64,000 bases of DNA from Stenotrophomonas sp. YIM B06876 (GTDB lineage Bacteria > Pseudomonadota > Gammaproteobacteria > Xanthomonadales > Xanthomonadaceae), in the NCBI RefSeq assembly GCF_030711595.1, contig NZ_JAUJUJ010000001.1, positions 124,001 through 188,000 of the forward strand. The letters are read 5' to 3'. The notes below the pieces were generated by a model. The model saw only the letters and a program-made list of their open reading frames with translations. It made no database searches and was not told the origin of the DNA. Below, one piece after another: positions 41,201 to 48,926 of this stretch (the first letter of the stretch is position 1; every line of letters starts with the position of its first letter). A program made the translations under genes and the position numbers.

Positions 41201-41799
41201 ACGCCCGCCACCGGCTCCAGCTTCTTCTTCAGGTCCTCTTCGGCGTAGCGGCGCAGTCCGGTGAGCTGGCGGACCGCATCGGTCTCGCTGCCAGGCTCGT
41301 TCTTGCCCGACAGCACCAGCCGCATGATCGGCTCGGTCGAGGGATTGAAGCGCAGCAGCACCGGCGCCTTGGCCTCCAGCGGCAGGTTCAGCGCTTCCAT
41401 CTTGTCGCGCACCTCCAGGCTGGCCTGGTCCATGTTGGTGCCCCAGGCGAACTCCAGCACCACATCGCTCTGTCCGGTGCGCGACACCGACTTGAGCTTG
41501 CGCAGGTTCTTGACCACCCCCACCGCTTCTTCGACCGGCTCGGTGATCAGGGTTTCGATTTCCACCGGTGCCGCACCGGTGTACTCGGTGCGCACGGTCA
41601 GCGTCGGATAGCTCAGGTCGGGCAACAGATTGACCTTGAGGCTGCCCAGGGCGATGAAACCGAACAGCAGCAGCGTCACCGTGAACATGGCGATGGTCAC
41701 GCGGCGGCGGGTGGCAAATTCGACCAGCCCGCCACCGTGGGCGCCCGTGGGCAACGGACTGTGTGGATCGTTGCCGGGGTCGCGGTCCGCGCGGCTCAT
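38290..41799 (-). CDS. RND efflux permease A (large form)
   Basis: This 1169-residue RND permease is longer than the usual 1020-1060. The proton-relay residues are canonical: D474 and D475 in LVVDDSIVV and K1050 in LVTKNAII. The extra length comes from an N-terminal tail, a long cytoplasmic loop (about 560-630) rich in Pro, Trp and Arg, and an Ala/Ser-rich insertion (about 278-321) in the first periplasmic porter region. It overlaps the fusion-protein gene upstream and the second permease downstream by four bases each, forming one translationally coupled operon. A pair of unequal permeases suggests a heteromultimer like MdtB/MdtC, which is inference. Confidence 0.9.
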   Translation of the reverse strand: MSRADRDPGNDPHSPLPTGAHGGGLVEFATRRRVTIAMFTVTLLLFGFIALGSLKVNLLPDLSYPTLTVRTEYTGAAPVEIETLITEPVEEAVGVVKNLRKLKSVSRTGQSDVVLEFAWGTNMDQASLEVRDKMEALNLPLEAKAPVLLRFNPSTEPIMRLVLSGKNEPGSETDAVRQLTGLRRYAEEDLKKKLEPVAGVAAVKVGGGLEDEIQVDIDQQKLAQLSLPIDTVIKRLKEENINISGGRLEEGSQRYLVRTVNQFADLEEIGNLLITTQGANTSAADSAMAQMYAIAASTGSDAAIAAASAAQSASSASASNIANGMPVRLKDVASVRQGYKEREAIIRLGGKEAVELAIYKEGDANTVATAKALRTRLEQIKAQFPADAELTTIEDQSRFIEHAISDVKKDAVIGGLLAILIIFLFLRDGWSTFVISLSLPVSIIATFFFMGQLGLSLNVMSLGGLALATGLVVDDSIVVLESIAKARERGLGILEAAIAGTREVSMAVVASTLTTIAVFLPLVFVEGIAGQLFRDQALTVAIAIAISLLVSMTLIPMLSSLKGRPPLAFPEEPPHPQWQPSQRWLKPVAGGGRGLGAALRGLFFGIAWLLVRCWRGLVRVIGPIMRKASDLAMAPYARAERGYLKLLPGALHRPGLVLGAAALAFVLTLAVVPMLGADLIPQLAQDRFEMTAKLPAGTPLRQTDALVRELQLAHAQDSAIASMYGVSGAGTRLDASPTESGENIGKLTVVMQGGGSPKQEAAITERLRAGMQQHPGVQVDFARPALFSFSTPLEVELRGQDMETLERAGQKLAALLRNNPHYADVKSTVEEGFPEVQIRFDQERAGALGLTTRQIADVVVKKVRGDVATRYSFRDRKIDVLVRAQESDRSSVDNIRRLIVNPGSARPVTLDAVADVVATTGPSEIHRADQTRVAVVSANLRDIDLGAAVREVQGMVGSNPLGAGVGMHIGGQGEELAESAKSLLFAFALAIFLVYLVMASQFESLLHPFVILFTIPLALVGAILALLLTGKPISVVVFIGLILLVGLVTKNAIILIDKVNQLREAGVGKREALVEGARSRLRPIIMTTLCTLFGFLPLAVAMGEGAEVRAPMAITVIGGLLVSTLLTLVVIPVVYDLLDRRGDAYYLERGRRMRSRHGVAADDAALESA

Positions 41800-42941
41800 T
41801 GCCGGGTCTCCGCCTTCGCCTTGGCATCAGCCACAGGCGCGGGAGCGGCCTGCTGCGCCCGCGCGGCCTCGATCACCTGCACCCCCGTGCCATCGCGCAA
41901 GGCGACCTTGCCGGCGGTGACCACGCGGTCGCCCTCGGCCAGACCCTCCCGGATCTCCACCCACGGCCCTTCGGCATAACCCAGCTTCACCGCAACGCGG
42001 CGGACCTTGTCGGCCTCCACCTTGAATACCGCCGGATCGCCATCGTCCAGCAACGCCAGCCGCGGCACCACCAGCGCATCGGCGCGCTGGTCGTAATCGA
42101 TGCGCAGGCGACCGAACATGCCCGGCTGCAACTGCCCCGCGTGCCCATCGAACGCACTGACCACGCGGAAGGTGCCACTGCCGGCATCCACCACCGGCGC
42201 GATCCGATCGACCTTGCCGGTGAAGCTCTGCCCTGGCAGCGCGTCGGCCAGCAACGTCACCGGCTGGCCGGCGCGCAAGGTGGCCAGCTCGCGTTCGGGC
42301 ACGTTGAGCGTGGCTTCCAGCCGGCTGTCATCGACGATGCGGAAGATCGGCGTATTGATCTGCACGAAATTGCCGGTCTTGATCGCACGCGAGGCGATCA
42401 CACCGGAAATCGGCGCCACCACGGTGGTATAGGAAAGCTCCAGCGTGGCCAGCCGGTACTGCGCCCGCGCGTTTTCCAGATCGAAACGCAGCTGGTCCAC
42501 ATCGGCGGCGCTGATCAGCTGTTGCGCCACCAGTTTCTGCGCACGGTGGTAGCTGTTCTCCAGCTTGCGCATCTGCGCTTCGCCCTGGGCCACCGCCAGC
42601 CGCGCGCGGTCCGCGTCCAGCCGCACCAGCGGCTGTCCGGCCTTTACCGGCTGGCCTTCCTCGACCAGCACGGCCAGCGCCACGCCCGAGGTCTTGGCCA
42701 CCACCTGCGATTCGGCGCGCGGCTCCAGCGCCGCAGTACCGGTATAGCTGGCCGCCACGGCGCGACGGGTCGCCTTGGCCGCCTCCACCGGCACCGCGTC
42801 CACCGCCTTCTGTTCGGTTTGCGTTTTGGCCTGGGCCTCTTCGCCGCCAGCGCTACAACCGCCCAGCAGCAGCGAGGTGGAAATGATCAAAGCAGCAGCG
42901 CAGATTCCGCTGCGGCCGTGCGGGTGTGTAAGTGGCGACAT
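41796..42941 (-). CDS. Membrane fusion (periplasmic adaptor) lipoprotein
   Basis: This 381-residue HlyD/AcrA-family adaptor would link the RND permeases to an outer-membrane channel. It has a lipoprotein signal (lipobox LLLGGC at about residue 29), a biotinyl-lipoyl half-motif VEEGQPVKAGQPLVRLD, an alpha-hairpin (SYHRAQKLVAQQLISAADVDQ), and a beta-barrel with GMFGRLRIDYD. It is the first gene of the efflux operon. The upstream region contains TATAAC on the minus strand near 42970, a possible -10. Confidence 0.92.
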   Translation of the reverse strand: MSPLTHPHGRSGICAAALIISTSLLLGGCSAGGEEAQAKTQTEQKAVDAVPVEAAKATRRAVAASYTGTAALEPRAESQVVAKTSGVALAVLVEEGQPVKAGQPLVRLDADRARLAVAQGEAQMRKLENSYHRAQKLVAQQLISAADVDQLRFDLENARAQYRLATLELSYTTVVAPISGVIASRAIKTGNFVQINTPIFRIVDDSRLEATLNVPERELATLRAGQPVTLLADALPGQSFTGKVDRIAPVVDAGSGTFRVVSAFDGHAGQLQPGMFGRLRIDYDQRADALVVPRLALLDDGDPAVFKVEADKVRRVAVKLGYAEGPWVEIREGLAEGDRVVTAGKVALRDGTGVQVIEAARAQQAAPAPVADAKAKAETRQ

Positions 42942-43146
42942 CGTCTTGTCCCTGGGGATGCGTTAACAGGTGTTATAGGAAAGTATTGCACCACGGCACG
43001 GACACACCATCCGCCAAAAGTCATGGACCTCACGCCGCAATGCAGCATCCGCGCGCGGTTCCGAAGCCGTGAATACGCAGGCTATACTCGGGTCGTTCCG
43101 CGTCCCACGGCGGAACGCCCAGACCCGCACTCCGGACCTTGAAACC

Positions 43147-43539
43147 ATGCGCCCGCAGACGCTCGCCGCTTGTCTCGCTCTGGCCGTCACCCTGTCGTTC
43201 GGGGCCGCCCAAGCCAATCCGCAGTCCGCAACACCTGCCGCTCCCGCTGCGCCTGCAGTGCCCGCCGCCCCCTCGCCACCTGCGATCGTCGCCAATGTCG
43301 ACGCGGGCAGGACGCTGTCCTACACCTGCCAGGGTTGTCACGGCCTGACCGGATACAAGAACGCCTATCCCAGCTATCGCGTGCCAAAGATCGGCGGCCA
43401 ATCGGCCGAATATCTGAGCCAGGCGCTGACCGAATACCGGGAAGGCAAGCGCAAACACCCGACCATGCAGGCGCAGTCGATGAGCTTCAGCGTGCAGGAT
43501 ATCGCTGACCTTTCGGCCTACCTGTCCACCCTAAAATAA
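43147..43539 (+). CDS. Single-haem c-type cytochrome
   Basis: This 130-residue protein has a signal peptide (to AAQA at about residue 23), a Pro/Ala-rich linker (about 25-48) and one c-type haem site, CQGCH. Methionines in HPTMQAQSM provide a likely sixth ligand. The layout GCHGLTGYKNAYPSYRVPKIGGQ resembles one half of cytochrome c4/c553. I start at ATG 43147, and an upstream GTG has no support. A second haem protein follows nine bases downstream, so the pair is probably co-expressed as electron carriers in the periplasm. Confidence 0.87.
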   Translation: MRPQTLAACLALAVTLSFGAAQANPQSATPAAPAAPAVPAAPSPPAIVANVDAGRTLSYTCQGCHGLTGYKNAYPSYRVPKIGGQSAEYLSQALTEYREGKRKHPTMQAQSMSFSVQDIADLSAYLSTLK

Positions 43540-43548
43540 GCATCGATC

Positions 43549-44010
43549 ATGCCGAAAGCCACGCAACTGAAGCGTTTTGCCATCGTCCTGTTCGCGGCCG
43601 GCGCACTGGCGGCCTGTTCGCAATCGGAGGTGGAGTCGGCCGACAAATCCGCCGGAGATCCCGGGCACGCCAGTGGGGAACAGGGTTCGCGCTCGTCGGC
43701 CGGCCTGCCGGAAGGCCGCATTGCCGCCGGCGAACATCTGGCCCAGGCCAAGGGCAAGGCGACGGGACAAAGCTGCATCGACTGCCATGGCGCCGACGGC
43801 AACCACCCGATCGATGCCACCTACCCCAAACTGGGGGGCCAGTACGGCGACTATCTCGCCCATGCGTTGCAGGCCTACCGGGACGGCAACCGCCAGCATG
43901 TGCTGATGTCGCCGCAGGCGGCCAACCTGAGCGATCAGGACATTTCCGACCTGGCCGCCTGGTTCGGCTCCCGCCCCAGCCAGCTGCGCGATCTGCACGG
44001 CCTCAAGTGA
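43549..44010 (+). CDS. Single-haem c-type cytochrome lipoprotein
   Basis: This 153-residue protein begins with a lipoprotein signal peptide (lipobox ALAAC at about residue 23), a charged serine/glutamate-rich linker and one haem site, CIDCH. Methionine in HVLMSPQAANLSDQDI is a probable axial ligand. It resembles the other half of a c4-type cytochrome and follows the previous cytochrome by nine bases. Membrane anchoring suggests it hands electrons to a terminal oxidase or reductase. The partner is not in the window. Confidence 0.87.
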   Translation: MPKATQLKRFAIVLFAAGALAACSQSEVESADKSAGDPGHASGEQGSRSSAGLPEGRIAAGEHLAQAKGKATGQSCIDCHGADGNHPIDATYPKLGGQYGDYLAHALQAYRDGNRQHVLMSPQAANLSDQDISDLAAWFGSRPSQLRDLHGLK

Positions 44011-44065
44011 TCCGCTTGCGTTAGCTGCCGGGGCGGCCACCGCCTCCGGCACTTTGGTCCTACCG

Positions 44066-44095
44066 AAAAGCGCCGCCCTCGGGGGCGGCGTTTTT
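44066..44095. terminator. Terminator between cytochromes and repetitive-protein gene
   Basis: A perfect 8-bp GC stem (44071-44078 with 44083-44090) flanked by AAAA on the left and TTTTT on the right terminates transcription from both sides of this convergent junction. Confidence 0.87.
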
Positions 44096-44098
44096 GCA

Positions 44099-45751
44099 TC
44101 AGCGGCTGCCGTTGTCTTCCTGCAGCGCTTTCTTGAACGGGATATCCGGCGGCGGCCGCGCCTCGGCCGGCTGTTCCTGCATGTTCGGGTTGCTCAGGCC
44201 GCAGCCGCCGCCGAACTGCAGCAGCGACACCACGCAGGAAATCCGGGTATTGGTGCCGGGAATCGGAATCTCGATGCTCTTGATGCCCTTGCGCACCCAT
44301 TCGGCCAGCAACGATTCGTTCGGCACCCAGTATTTGTCGAACGAGGTCGGCGTGTGTTCGTAGGGTGGTCGCTTGAGCCAGGTGCCGGATTCAGCGATCC
44401 GGTCGCGGGTCCAGGTATCCGACTCGCCACCCGGCGCGCCGCGCCCTGTCCCACCCTGGCTATCCGCCCCGGCCTGGATGCGGACGCTGCCATCGGCGTT
44501 GAACAGCCCCTCCCCCGCGGACGCCTGGTGCCCGGTATTTCCCGCGGTCTGGCGTTTTCCCACCCCCCAGTCATCCCCCTTTACCGGCGCCTCCCAGCCG
44601 CCCACCCGGTCCTGCGATCGCGGCCCTGCGCCAGCACTGGTACCGGAGGTTGGACTTGCTGCCGCACCCGGTGCAGCCGGAACCGCCGAAGAAACTGCCG
44701 ATACATCTTCGCGGCCGGCCAGTCCCCTCATCTGAGCAGGACCTGGAATTGCAGCCGCGTCCTTTTCCGGTGCCGCCGGTATCGATGCCTCACGCACCGC
44801 CAGCTCGCGCGTGGGCACGCGCACCTCGACCGCGGAGGCGCGTACCGGGCGGATCACCGGCGTCTGCGGGGGAGCGATGTGGATCTCGCGTTCGCGCACC
44901 TGCACCTGCGGCGCGGACACCGCCGGCTGCAGTGCTGTCACCGGCGTGCGGATCTGGACGGCAGGCGGCCGTTCTTCGACGATATCCACCGGCCGCATCT
45001 GCACTTGCAGCTCGGGCATGCGCAGCTGTGGCGCTTCAACCTTGGCAGGCACGGTATTGACCGGCGGCAATACGAAGTCGCTCACCGGCTGCGCCACGTC
45101 GGTGACCTGCAACGGCTGCGCGGCCGGCGGCACCACCTCCGGGGCGGGGATCGGCTCTGCCGTCCCAGGTTCACCCGGCGCCGGCGCCGTACTTTGCTCC
45201 TCGCTTTCAGCAGCCGCTGCGGCGGCCAGGTCCGGCGCCCGCGGTGTGGAGGCCGCCCCGCTCGACCCGGTCGCGCCGGCATCGCCGCCTGCGACGGGTA
45301 TCCCTCCCCCCTGCTGTTGCGGCGTGCCAGTTCCGAAATACTGCAGCTGCACCCGCCCGGCGTCGCCGGCGTTGTCCGGGGTCGGCGGGGTGCGGATCAA
45401 CGCCACCCAGACCAGGAACAGCGCAAACAGCACGTGCAACGCGGCGCTGATAAACGCGGAAAACCAGCGCAGTCCACGCTCGTCGGCAGGCGCCCGTTCC
45501 CAGCCCTGCCAGAACAGCTGGCGCAGCGCTTGCCACATTGACAGCAGCGGTACCGGTCCGGTCGATACCGGGGGCGGCCGCGCCGCCAGGATCGCCGTCA
45601 TCTGCTGCGCGGCCACCACCGGCGCCAGCGCCGGCAATCGGCGCAGCCACAGGCCCCAGCCATACGGCAGGCCGGTTTTGCGTTCAAGAATGAGTTTGCC
45701 CGGCTGACGTGATGCCAGCACGGCGTCAAGGATGTCGGCGGCTCTCGTCAC
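44099..45751 (-). CDS. Xanthomonad transmembrane repetitive protein
   Basis: This 550-residue protein has a cytoplasmic N-terminus, one membrane segment (about 97-119), and a long periplasmic region rich in Pro, Ala, Glu, Val and Gln (about 125-400), with rough repeats such as [10 protein letters not shown] and [10 protein letters not shown] conserved C-terminal domain follows ([25 protein letters not shown]), ending with two cysteines (SCVV and GGCGL). It matches what is annotated as transmembrane repetitive protein in Xanthomonas and Stenotrophomonas. No function is known to me. The layout recalls TonB-like or envelope-spanning proteins. It starts with GTG, 21 bases after nfuA. Confidence 0.8.
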   Translation of the reverse strand: MTRAADILDAVLASRQPGKLILERKTGLPYGWGLWLRRLPALAPVVAAQQMTAILAARPPPVSTGPVPLLSMWQALRQLFWQGWERAPADERGLRWFSAFISAALHVLFALFLVWVALIRTPPTPDNAGDAGRVQLQYFGTGTPQQQGGGIPVAGGDAGATGSSGAASTPRAPDLAAAAAAESEEQSTAPAPGEPGTAEPIPAPEVVPPAAQPLQVTDVAQPVSDFVLPPVNTVPAKVEAPQLRMPELQVQMRPVDIVEERPPAVQIRTPVTALQPAVSAPQVQVREREIHIAPPQTPVIRPVRASAVEVRVPTRELAVREASIPAAPEKDAAAIPGPAQMRGLAGREDVSAVSSAVPAAPGAAASPTSGTSAGAGPRSQDRVGGWEAPVKGDDWGVGKRQTAGNTGHQASAGEGLFNADGSVRIQAGADSQGGTGRGAPGGESDTWTRDRIAESGTWLKRPPYEHTPTSFDKYWVPNESLLAEWVRKGIKSIEIPIPGTNTRISCVVSLLQFGGGCGLSNPNMQEQPAEARPPPDIPFKKALQEDNGSR

Positions 45752-45772
45752 CGGGGCGCGGAAGCCGTCGGA

Positions 45773-46372
45773 TCAACCCGCGCCATCGCGCGGGATATAG
45801 GGCGCCTGACCGGTTTCATGGTCGGTGGCGTCACGTACCGCGGTGATCCCCGGCACCCGGCCCATCAGGGTTTTTTCAATGCCCTGTTTGAGGGTCACAT
45901 CGGCCATGCCACAGCCGTGGCAGCCCCCGCCAAAGCGCAGCAGCACCACGCCATCGGCCGATACTTCCTGCACCGCGACACGGCCGCCGTGCGAGGCCAG
46001 TTGCGGGTTGATCTCGTTTTCGATCACCCAGCGCACGCGCTCGACGATGGAGGCCGATTCAGCCGGGGCTTCGCCCTTGATCTTCGGCGCCTTGATGGTC
46101 AGCTGCTGGCTGCCGGCGGCCTGGGTGACGTAGTCGATTTCAGCGCCATCCAGCCATGCCACGCTGGTGGCGGCTACATACAGCGTGAACCCATCGCAAT
46201 CGACGGCCCACTCGTCGCCGATCAGATCGGCCGGCTCGGCGAATTCAAGGCGTACATCGGCACGCGGCGTTCCCGGCTCGGAGGCACTCAGGCGCACGCC
46301 CATTCCGGGCGCGGACTCACGTTCGATCAACTTGCGGAAATGGGTTTGGGCGGTGTCGGAGATCTGGATCAT
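45773..46372 (-). CDS. nfuA: Fe-S biogenesis protein NfuA
   Basis: NfuA carries a 4Fe-4S cluster to client apoproteins. The 199-residue product has a degenerate A-type carrier domain (1-95) and a C-terminal Nfu domain with CHGC (C151, C154). I start at [12 protein letters not shown], the family N-terminus. A longer frame reaches into the opposite promoter region and is rejected. No ribosome site is visible, and a TAGAAT hexamer ends eight bases before the ATG, so it may be leaderless. It is divergent from the pterin dehydratase gene. Confidence 0.93.
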   Translation of the reverse strand: MIQISDTAQTHFRKLIERESAPGMGVRLSASEPGTPRADVRLEFAEPADLIGDEWAVDCDGFTLYVAATSVAWLDGAEIDYVTQAAGSQQLTIKAPKIKGEAPAESASIVERVRWVIENEINPQLASHGGRVAVQEVSADGVVLLRFGGGCHGCGMADVTLKQGIEKTLMGRVPGITAVRDATDHETGQAPYIPRDGAG

Positions 46373-46379
46373 GCGGGTT

Positions 46380-46385
46380 ATTCTA
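46380..46385 (-). promoter_or_regulatory. Predicted -10 of nfuA, near-leaderless
   Basis: TAGAAT on the minus strand lies seven bases before the nfuA ATG, with no ribosome site between. The predicted transcript would start at or one base before the codon. I see no IscR-type motif here. Confidence 0.45.
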
Positions 46386-46462
46386 GCCCTGTCTTGCTGG
46401 ACGCTCATGGGATATCGACATCGGGCGTTGCAATGTTCAGCCAACCGCTACTGGAGATCCAT

Positions 46463-46804
46463 ATGGCAGACCTGATTCCGCTTGTGCAGGCGCACTGCAT
46501 CCCGCGCAAAGGCCACGAGCACCGCCTCACCCAAGCCCGGGTGCAGGAACTGCTGCCGCAGGTTCCCGGCTGGGAAGTGGCCGAAGCCGGGCAGGCGCTG
46601 GTGCGCACGTTCCACTTCAAGGACTACCACCGCACCATGGCCTTTGTGAATGCGCTGGCCTGGATCGCCCATCGCGAAGACCACCACCCCGACCTGGGCG
46701 TACATTACGACCGGGCCGTGGTCCGCTTCTCCACCCACGATGTGGGCGGCCTGAGCGAAAACGACTTCATCTGCGCTGCCAAAGCCTCGGCCCTAACGGA
46801 GTGA
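46463..46804 (+). CDS. phhB: Pterin-4a-carbinolamine dehydratase
   Basis: This 113-residue enzyme dehydrates 4a-hydroxytetrahydrobiopterin formed by aromatic amino-acid hydroxylases. The signature histidines are seen in [13 protein letters not shown] and the family length is correct. A GGAG ribosome site eight bases ahead of the ATG at 46463 sets the start. The longer open frame upstream lies opposite nfuA and is a shadow. The phenylalanine hydroxylase is not in this window. A TonB_C-fold lipoprotein gene follows, starting five bases after the stop. Confidence 0.93.
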   Translation: MADLIPLVQAHCIPRKGHEHRLTQARVQELLPQVPGWEVAEAGQALVRTFHFKDYHRTMAFVNALAWIAHREDHHPDLGVHYDRAVVRFSTHDVGGLSENDFICAAKASALTE

Positions 46805-46809
46805 CCGTC

Positions 46810-47226
46810 ATGAACCTGCGTCTGTTGTTGTGTGCCAGCATCGTCACCGCCCTGCTCAGCGGCTGCGGCCAGTCGGGCGAACGCGCCGCCCCGGCCATCG
46901 CGCCAACCGAGGTGGCCGCGGTGCAGACGCCGCCGCCGGACTACCCGATCGAACTGGCGTGCACCGGCGTGGGCGGCACCACGGTGCTCAACGTCGTGGT
47001 CGGCGCGGAAGGCGTGCCGGTGGAGGTCAAACTGCTGACCAGCAGCGGCAATGCCAAGCTGGATGAATCCGCGCAGAGCCGCGTGCGCGAATGGAAGTTC
47101 AATCCCGCCACCCGCAATGGCAAGGGCGTGAACGCCACCATCCAGGTGCCGGTCAGCTTCAACCCGCCGCAGCCCAAGCCGGACAAGTGCTTCGCCATCC
47201 AGGAACACATGGACCACGGCGACTGA
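46810..47226 (+). CDS. Lipoprotein with TonB C-terminal fold
   Basis: This 138-residue protein has a lipoprotein signal (lipobox LLSGC) and a TonB_C-like domain from residue 40, starting with the YP motif in PPPDYPIEL and containing VVGAEGVPVEVKLLTSSGNAKLDESA and VREWKFNPATRNGKG. It lacks the N-terminal membrane anchor and Pro-rich spacer of real TonB, so it cannot pull on ExbBD in the normal way. It would usually be auto-annotated as an energy transducer. I take the ATG at 46810 over GTG at 46801. Function is unknown. Confidence 0.82.
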   Translation: MNLRLLLCASIVTALLSGCGQSGERAAPAIAPTEVAAVQTPPPDYPIELACTGVGGTTVLNVVVGAEGVPVEVKLLTSSGNAKLDESAQSRVREWKFNPATRNGKGVNATIQVPVSFNPPQPKPDKCFAIQEHMDHGD

Positions 47227-47542
47227 CCTGCAGGCGCGCCCCCGGGCGGCCGCCACCGTCTTTCCCGCCAGGCGCTCCCACGCATGCCAGCGATTTCCAC
47301 CGGTCATCTCTGGCTTGACCGCGCCGGGCCGCCTGACGGGGGTCTTTTCCAGGCAGCCCAACCCGCGCCCGCTGTCCGGTTGCGGGGTTGCCGCCCTCCC
47401 GACCCCGGCCAGGATGCCGCGGCCCTCGGCCACTTTTCGGACGGGCGGGAGTCCACCGTCCACTGGCCTCCCGCGCACCACCGGACTATGTCGGGGCGCT
47501 CCAAACCATCGCCGGCCCGGATCCGGCGCTGGCATCGCCCGC
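47227..47542. other. Intergenic region between TonB_C lipoprotein and rluC
   Basis: About 315 bases between convergent genes. Only short, arginine-rich chance frames are present, and I see no RNA gene or strong T-tailed terminator. Confidence 0.6.
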
Positions 47543-48517
47543 TCATCCCAGCCGGCTCAGCGCCTCACCCAACTCCTCGGCCAACGGCGCATTCAGCAGA
47601 TAGGGGGTCTTGCCGGCATCGAGCGCGAATTCCAGCGAAGCGGCATGCAGAAACAGGCGCTTGAGGCCGATCTGCTCACGAAACCGCTTGTTGATTGCCG
47701 GATCACCGTATTTATCGTCGCCAGCCACTGCATGGCCGATATGCTGGGCATGCACCCGGATCTGGTGGGTGCGCCCGGTTTCAATCCGCACCTCGCAATA
47801 GGAATGCCCGCCGCGCCGCTCCAGCACCCGGAAGTGGCTGAGTGAACCCTTGCCGGCCGGATTGACCTGGACGTGGCGCTCACCGCCCTGGCGCAGCCCG
47901 ACATGCAGCGGCGCATCCACACTCATCACCCCGTCGGGCATCCGCCCGACCAGCAGGGCCAGGTAGCGTTTCTGGATGCCGCCGCGGTCCTCACGCATCA
48001 GCGCCTGCAACTCGGTCAGCGCCGAACGCTTCTTGGCCATCACCAGCAGGCCGGAGGTGTCACGATCCAGGCGGTGCACCAGCTCCAGGTTCAGATTCGG
48101 CCGCAACACCCGCATTGTCTCGATGGCCCCATGACTGATGCCGCTGCCGCCATGACTGGCCACCCCCGACGGCTTGTTGAGCACCAGCAGGCGAGCGTCC
48201 TCGAACACGATGGCCTGCTCCATGCGCTGCAGGAAACCGGACGGCGGCGGCGCCTTTTCGCCGACCTCGACGAGATTGACCGGCGGAATACGGACTTCAT
48301 CGCCGCTCTCCAGCTTGCGCTCCGCCTTCGCCCGGCCGCCATTCACCCGCACCTGGCCACTGCGCACCAGCTTGTAGACCAGACTGCGCGGCGCGCCCTT
48401 GAGCTGGCCCAGCAGGAAGTTGTCCAGCCGCTGGCCATCGCGATCTTCAGCAATCGTGACCACACGCACGCCGGTTTTTGCCGCAAGCGGCTTGCGGTTC
48501 TGTTCGGAATCATTCAT
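47543..48517 (-). CDS. rluC: 23S rRNA pseudouridine(955/2504/2580) synthase
   Basis: RluC isomerises three uridines in 23S rRNA. The 324-residue protein has an N-terminal S4 domain (about 16-75, with LVYKLVRSGQVRVNGGR) and the catalytic RluA-type domain with D151 in HRLDRDTSG. The C-terminal RTHQIRVH motif is present. It is divergent from rne, as in E. coli and many gammaproteobacteria, and this context supports RluC over other RluA-type members. Confidence 0.93.
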   Translation of the reverse strand: MNDSEQNRKPLAAKTGVRVVTIAEDRDGQRLDNFLLGQLKGAPRSLVYKLVRSGQVRVNGGRAKAERKLESGDEVRIPPVNLVEVGEKAPPPSGFLQRMEQAIVFEDARLLVLNKPSGVASHGGSGISHGAIETMRVLRPNLNLELVHRLDRDTSGLLVMAKKRSALTELQALMREDRGGIQKRYLALLVGRMPDGVMSVDAPLHVGLRQGGERHVQVNPAGKGSLSHFRVLERRGGHSYCEVRIETGRTHQIRVHAQHIGHAVAGDDKYGDPAINKRFREQIGLKRLFLHAASLEFALDAGKTPYLLNAPLAEELGEALSRLG

Positions 48518-48530
48518 CGGGCTTTTATTC

Positions 48531-48926
48531 TGCTACACTCGGGGCGCGAGATAAGGGTTTGATTTCGTTGGAAGTTAGTCAGGGCCAGAAGCCCGACTTC
48601 CCACGAATCCGGCACAGTGCGCGGCCACCGCCCCCGGGGCGGCCATGTTAGCGGCTCACCGGCGTTCCCGGCCATCGTCGGATGCAATGCGCATCTGTGC
48701 TGGACGAAACACATGTCCCGCGTGGCTCTGCCAGTCCGTCTGGAAGCCGCCACCGGCCCCGAAAAACCAATAAACATCAAGAGAAGCGCTCCCGCGGCCT
48801 GCCGTGGTGTCGTAGCGCTGGAAACCCAAGCCGCCCTCCCCGCGCCTGCGCGAAGGGCAGCGAACCGTGTCCAGAGGCGAAGTCCCCATGGCGTTCCGCG
48901 CGGTAGCAGCGCGCAAGGAACCCAAA
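48531..48926 (+). promoter_or_regulatory. rne promoter and long 5' leader
   Basis: An extended -10 element TG-C-TACACT lies at 48531-48539. The start codon of rne is at 48927, leaving a leader of about 380 bases with no other gene. E. coli rne has a similar leader of about 360 bases whose hairpins let RNase E control its own mRNA. Inverted GC-rich segments near 48635-48660 may serve the same purpose. The -35 region is poor. Confidence 0.55.

Noticed and set aside
38896-41979. 1027-codon plus-strand frame opposite the large RND permease
   Set aside because: Shadow of the RND gene: composition is dominated by His, Gln, Arg and Gly, and the opposite strand has all RND motifs.
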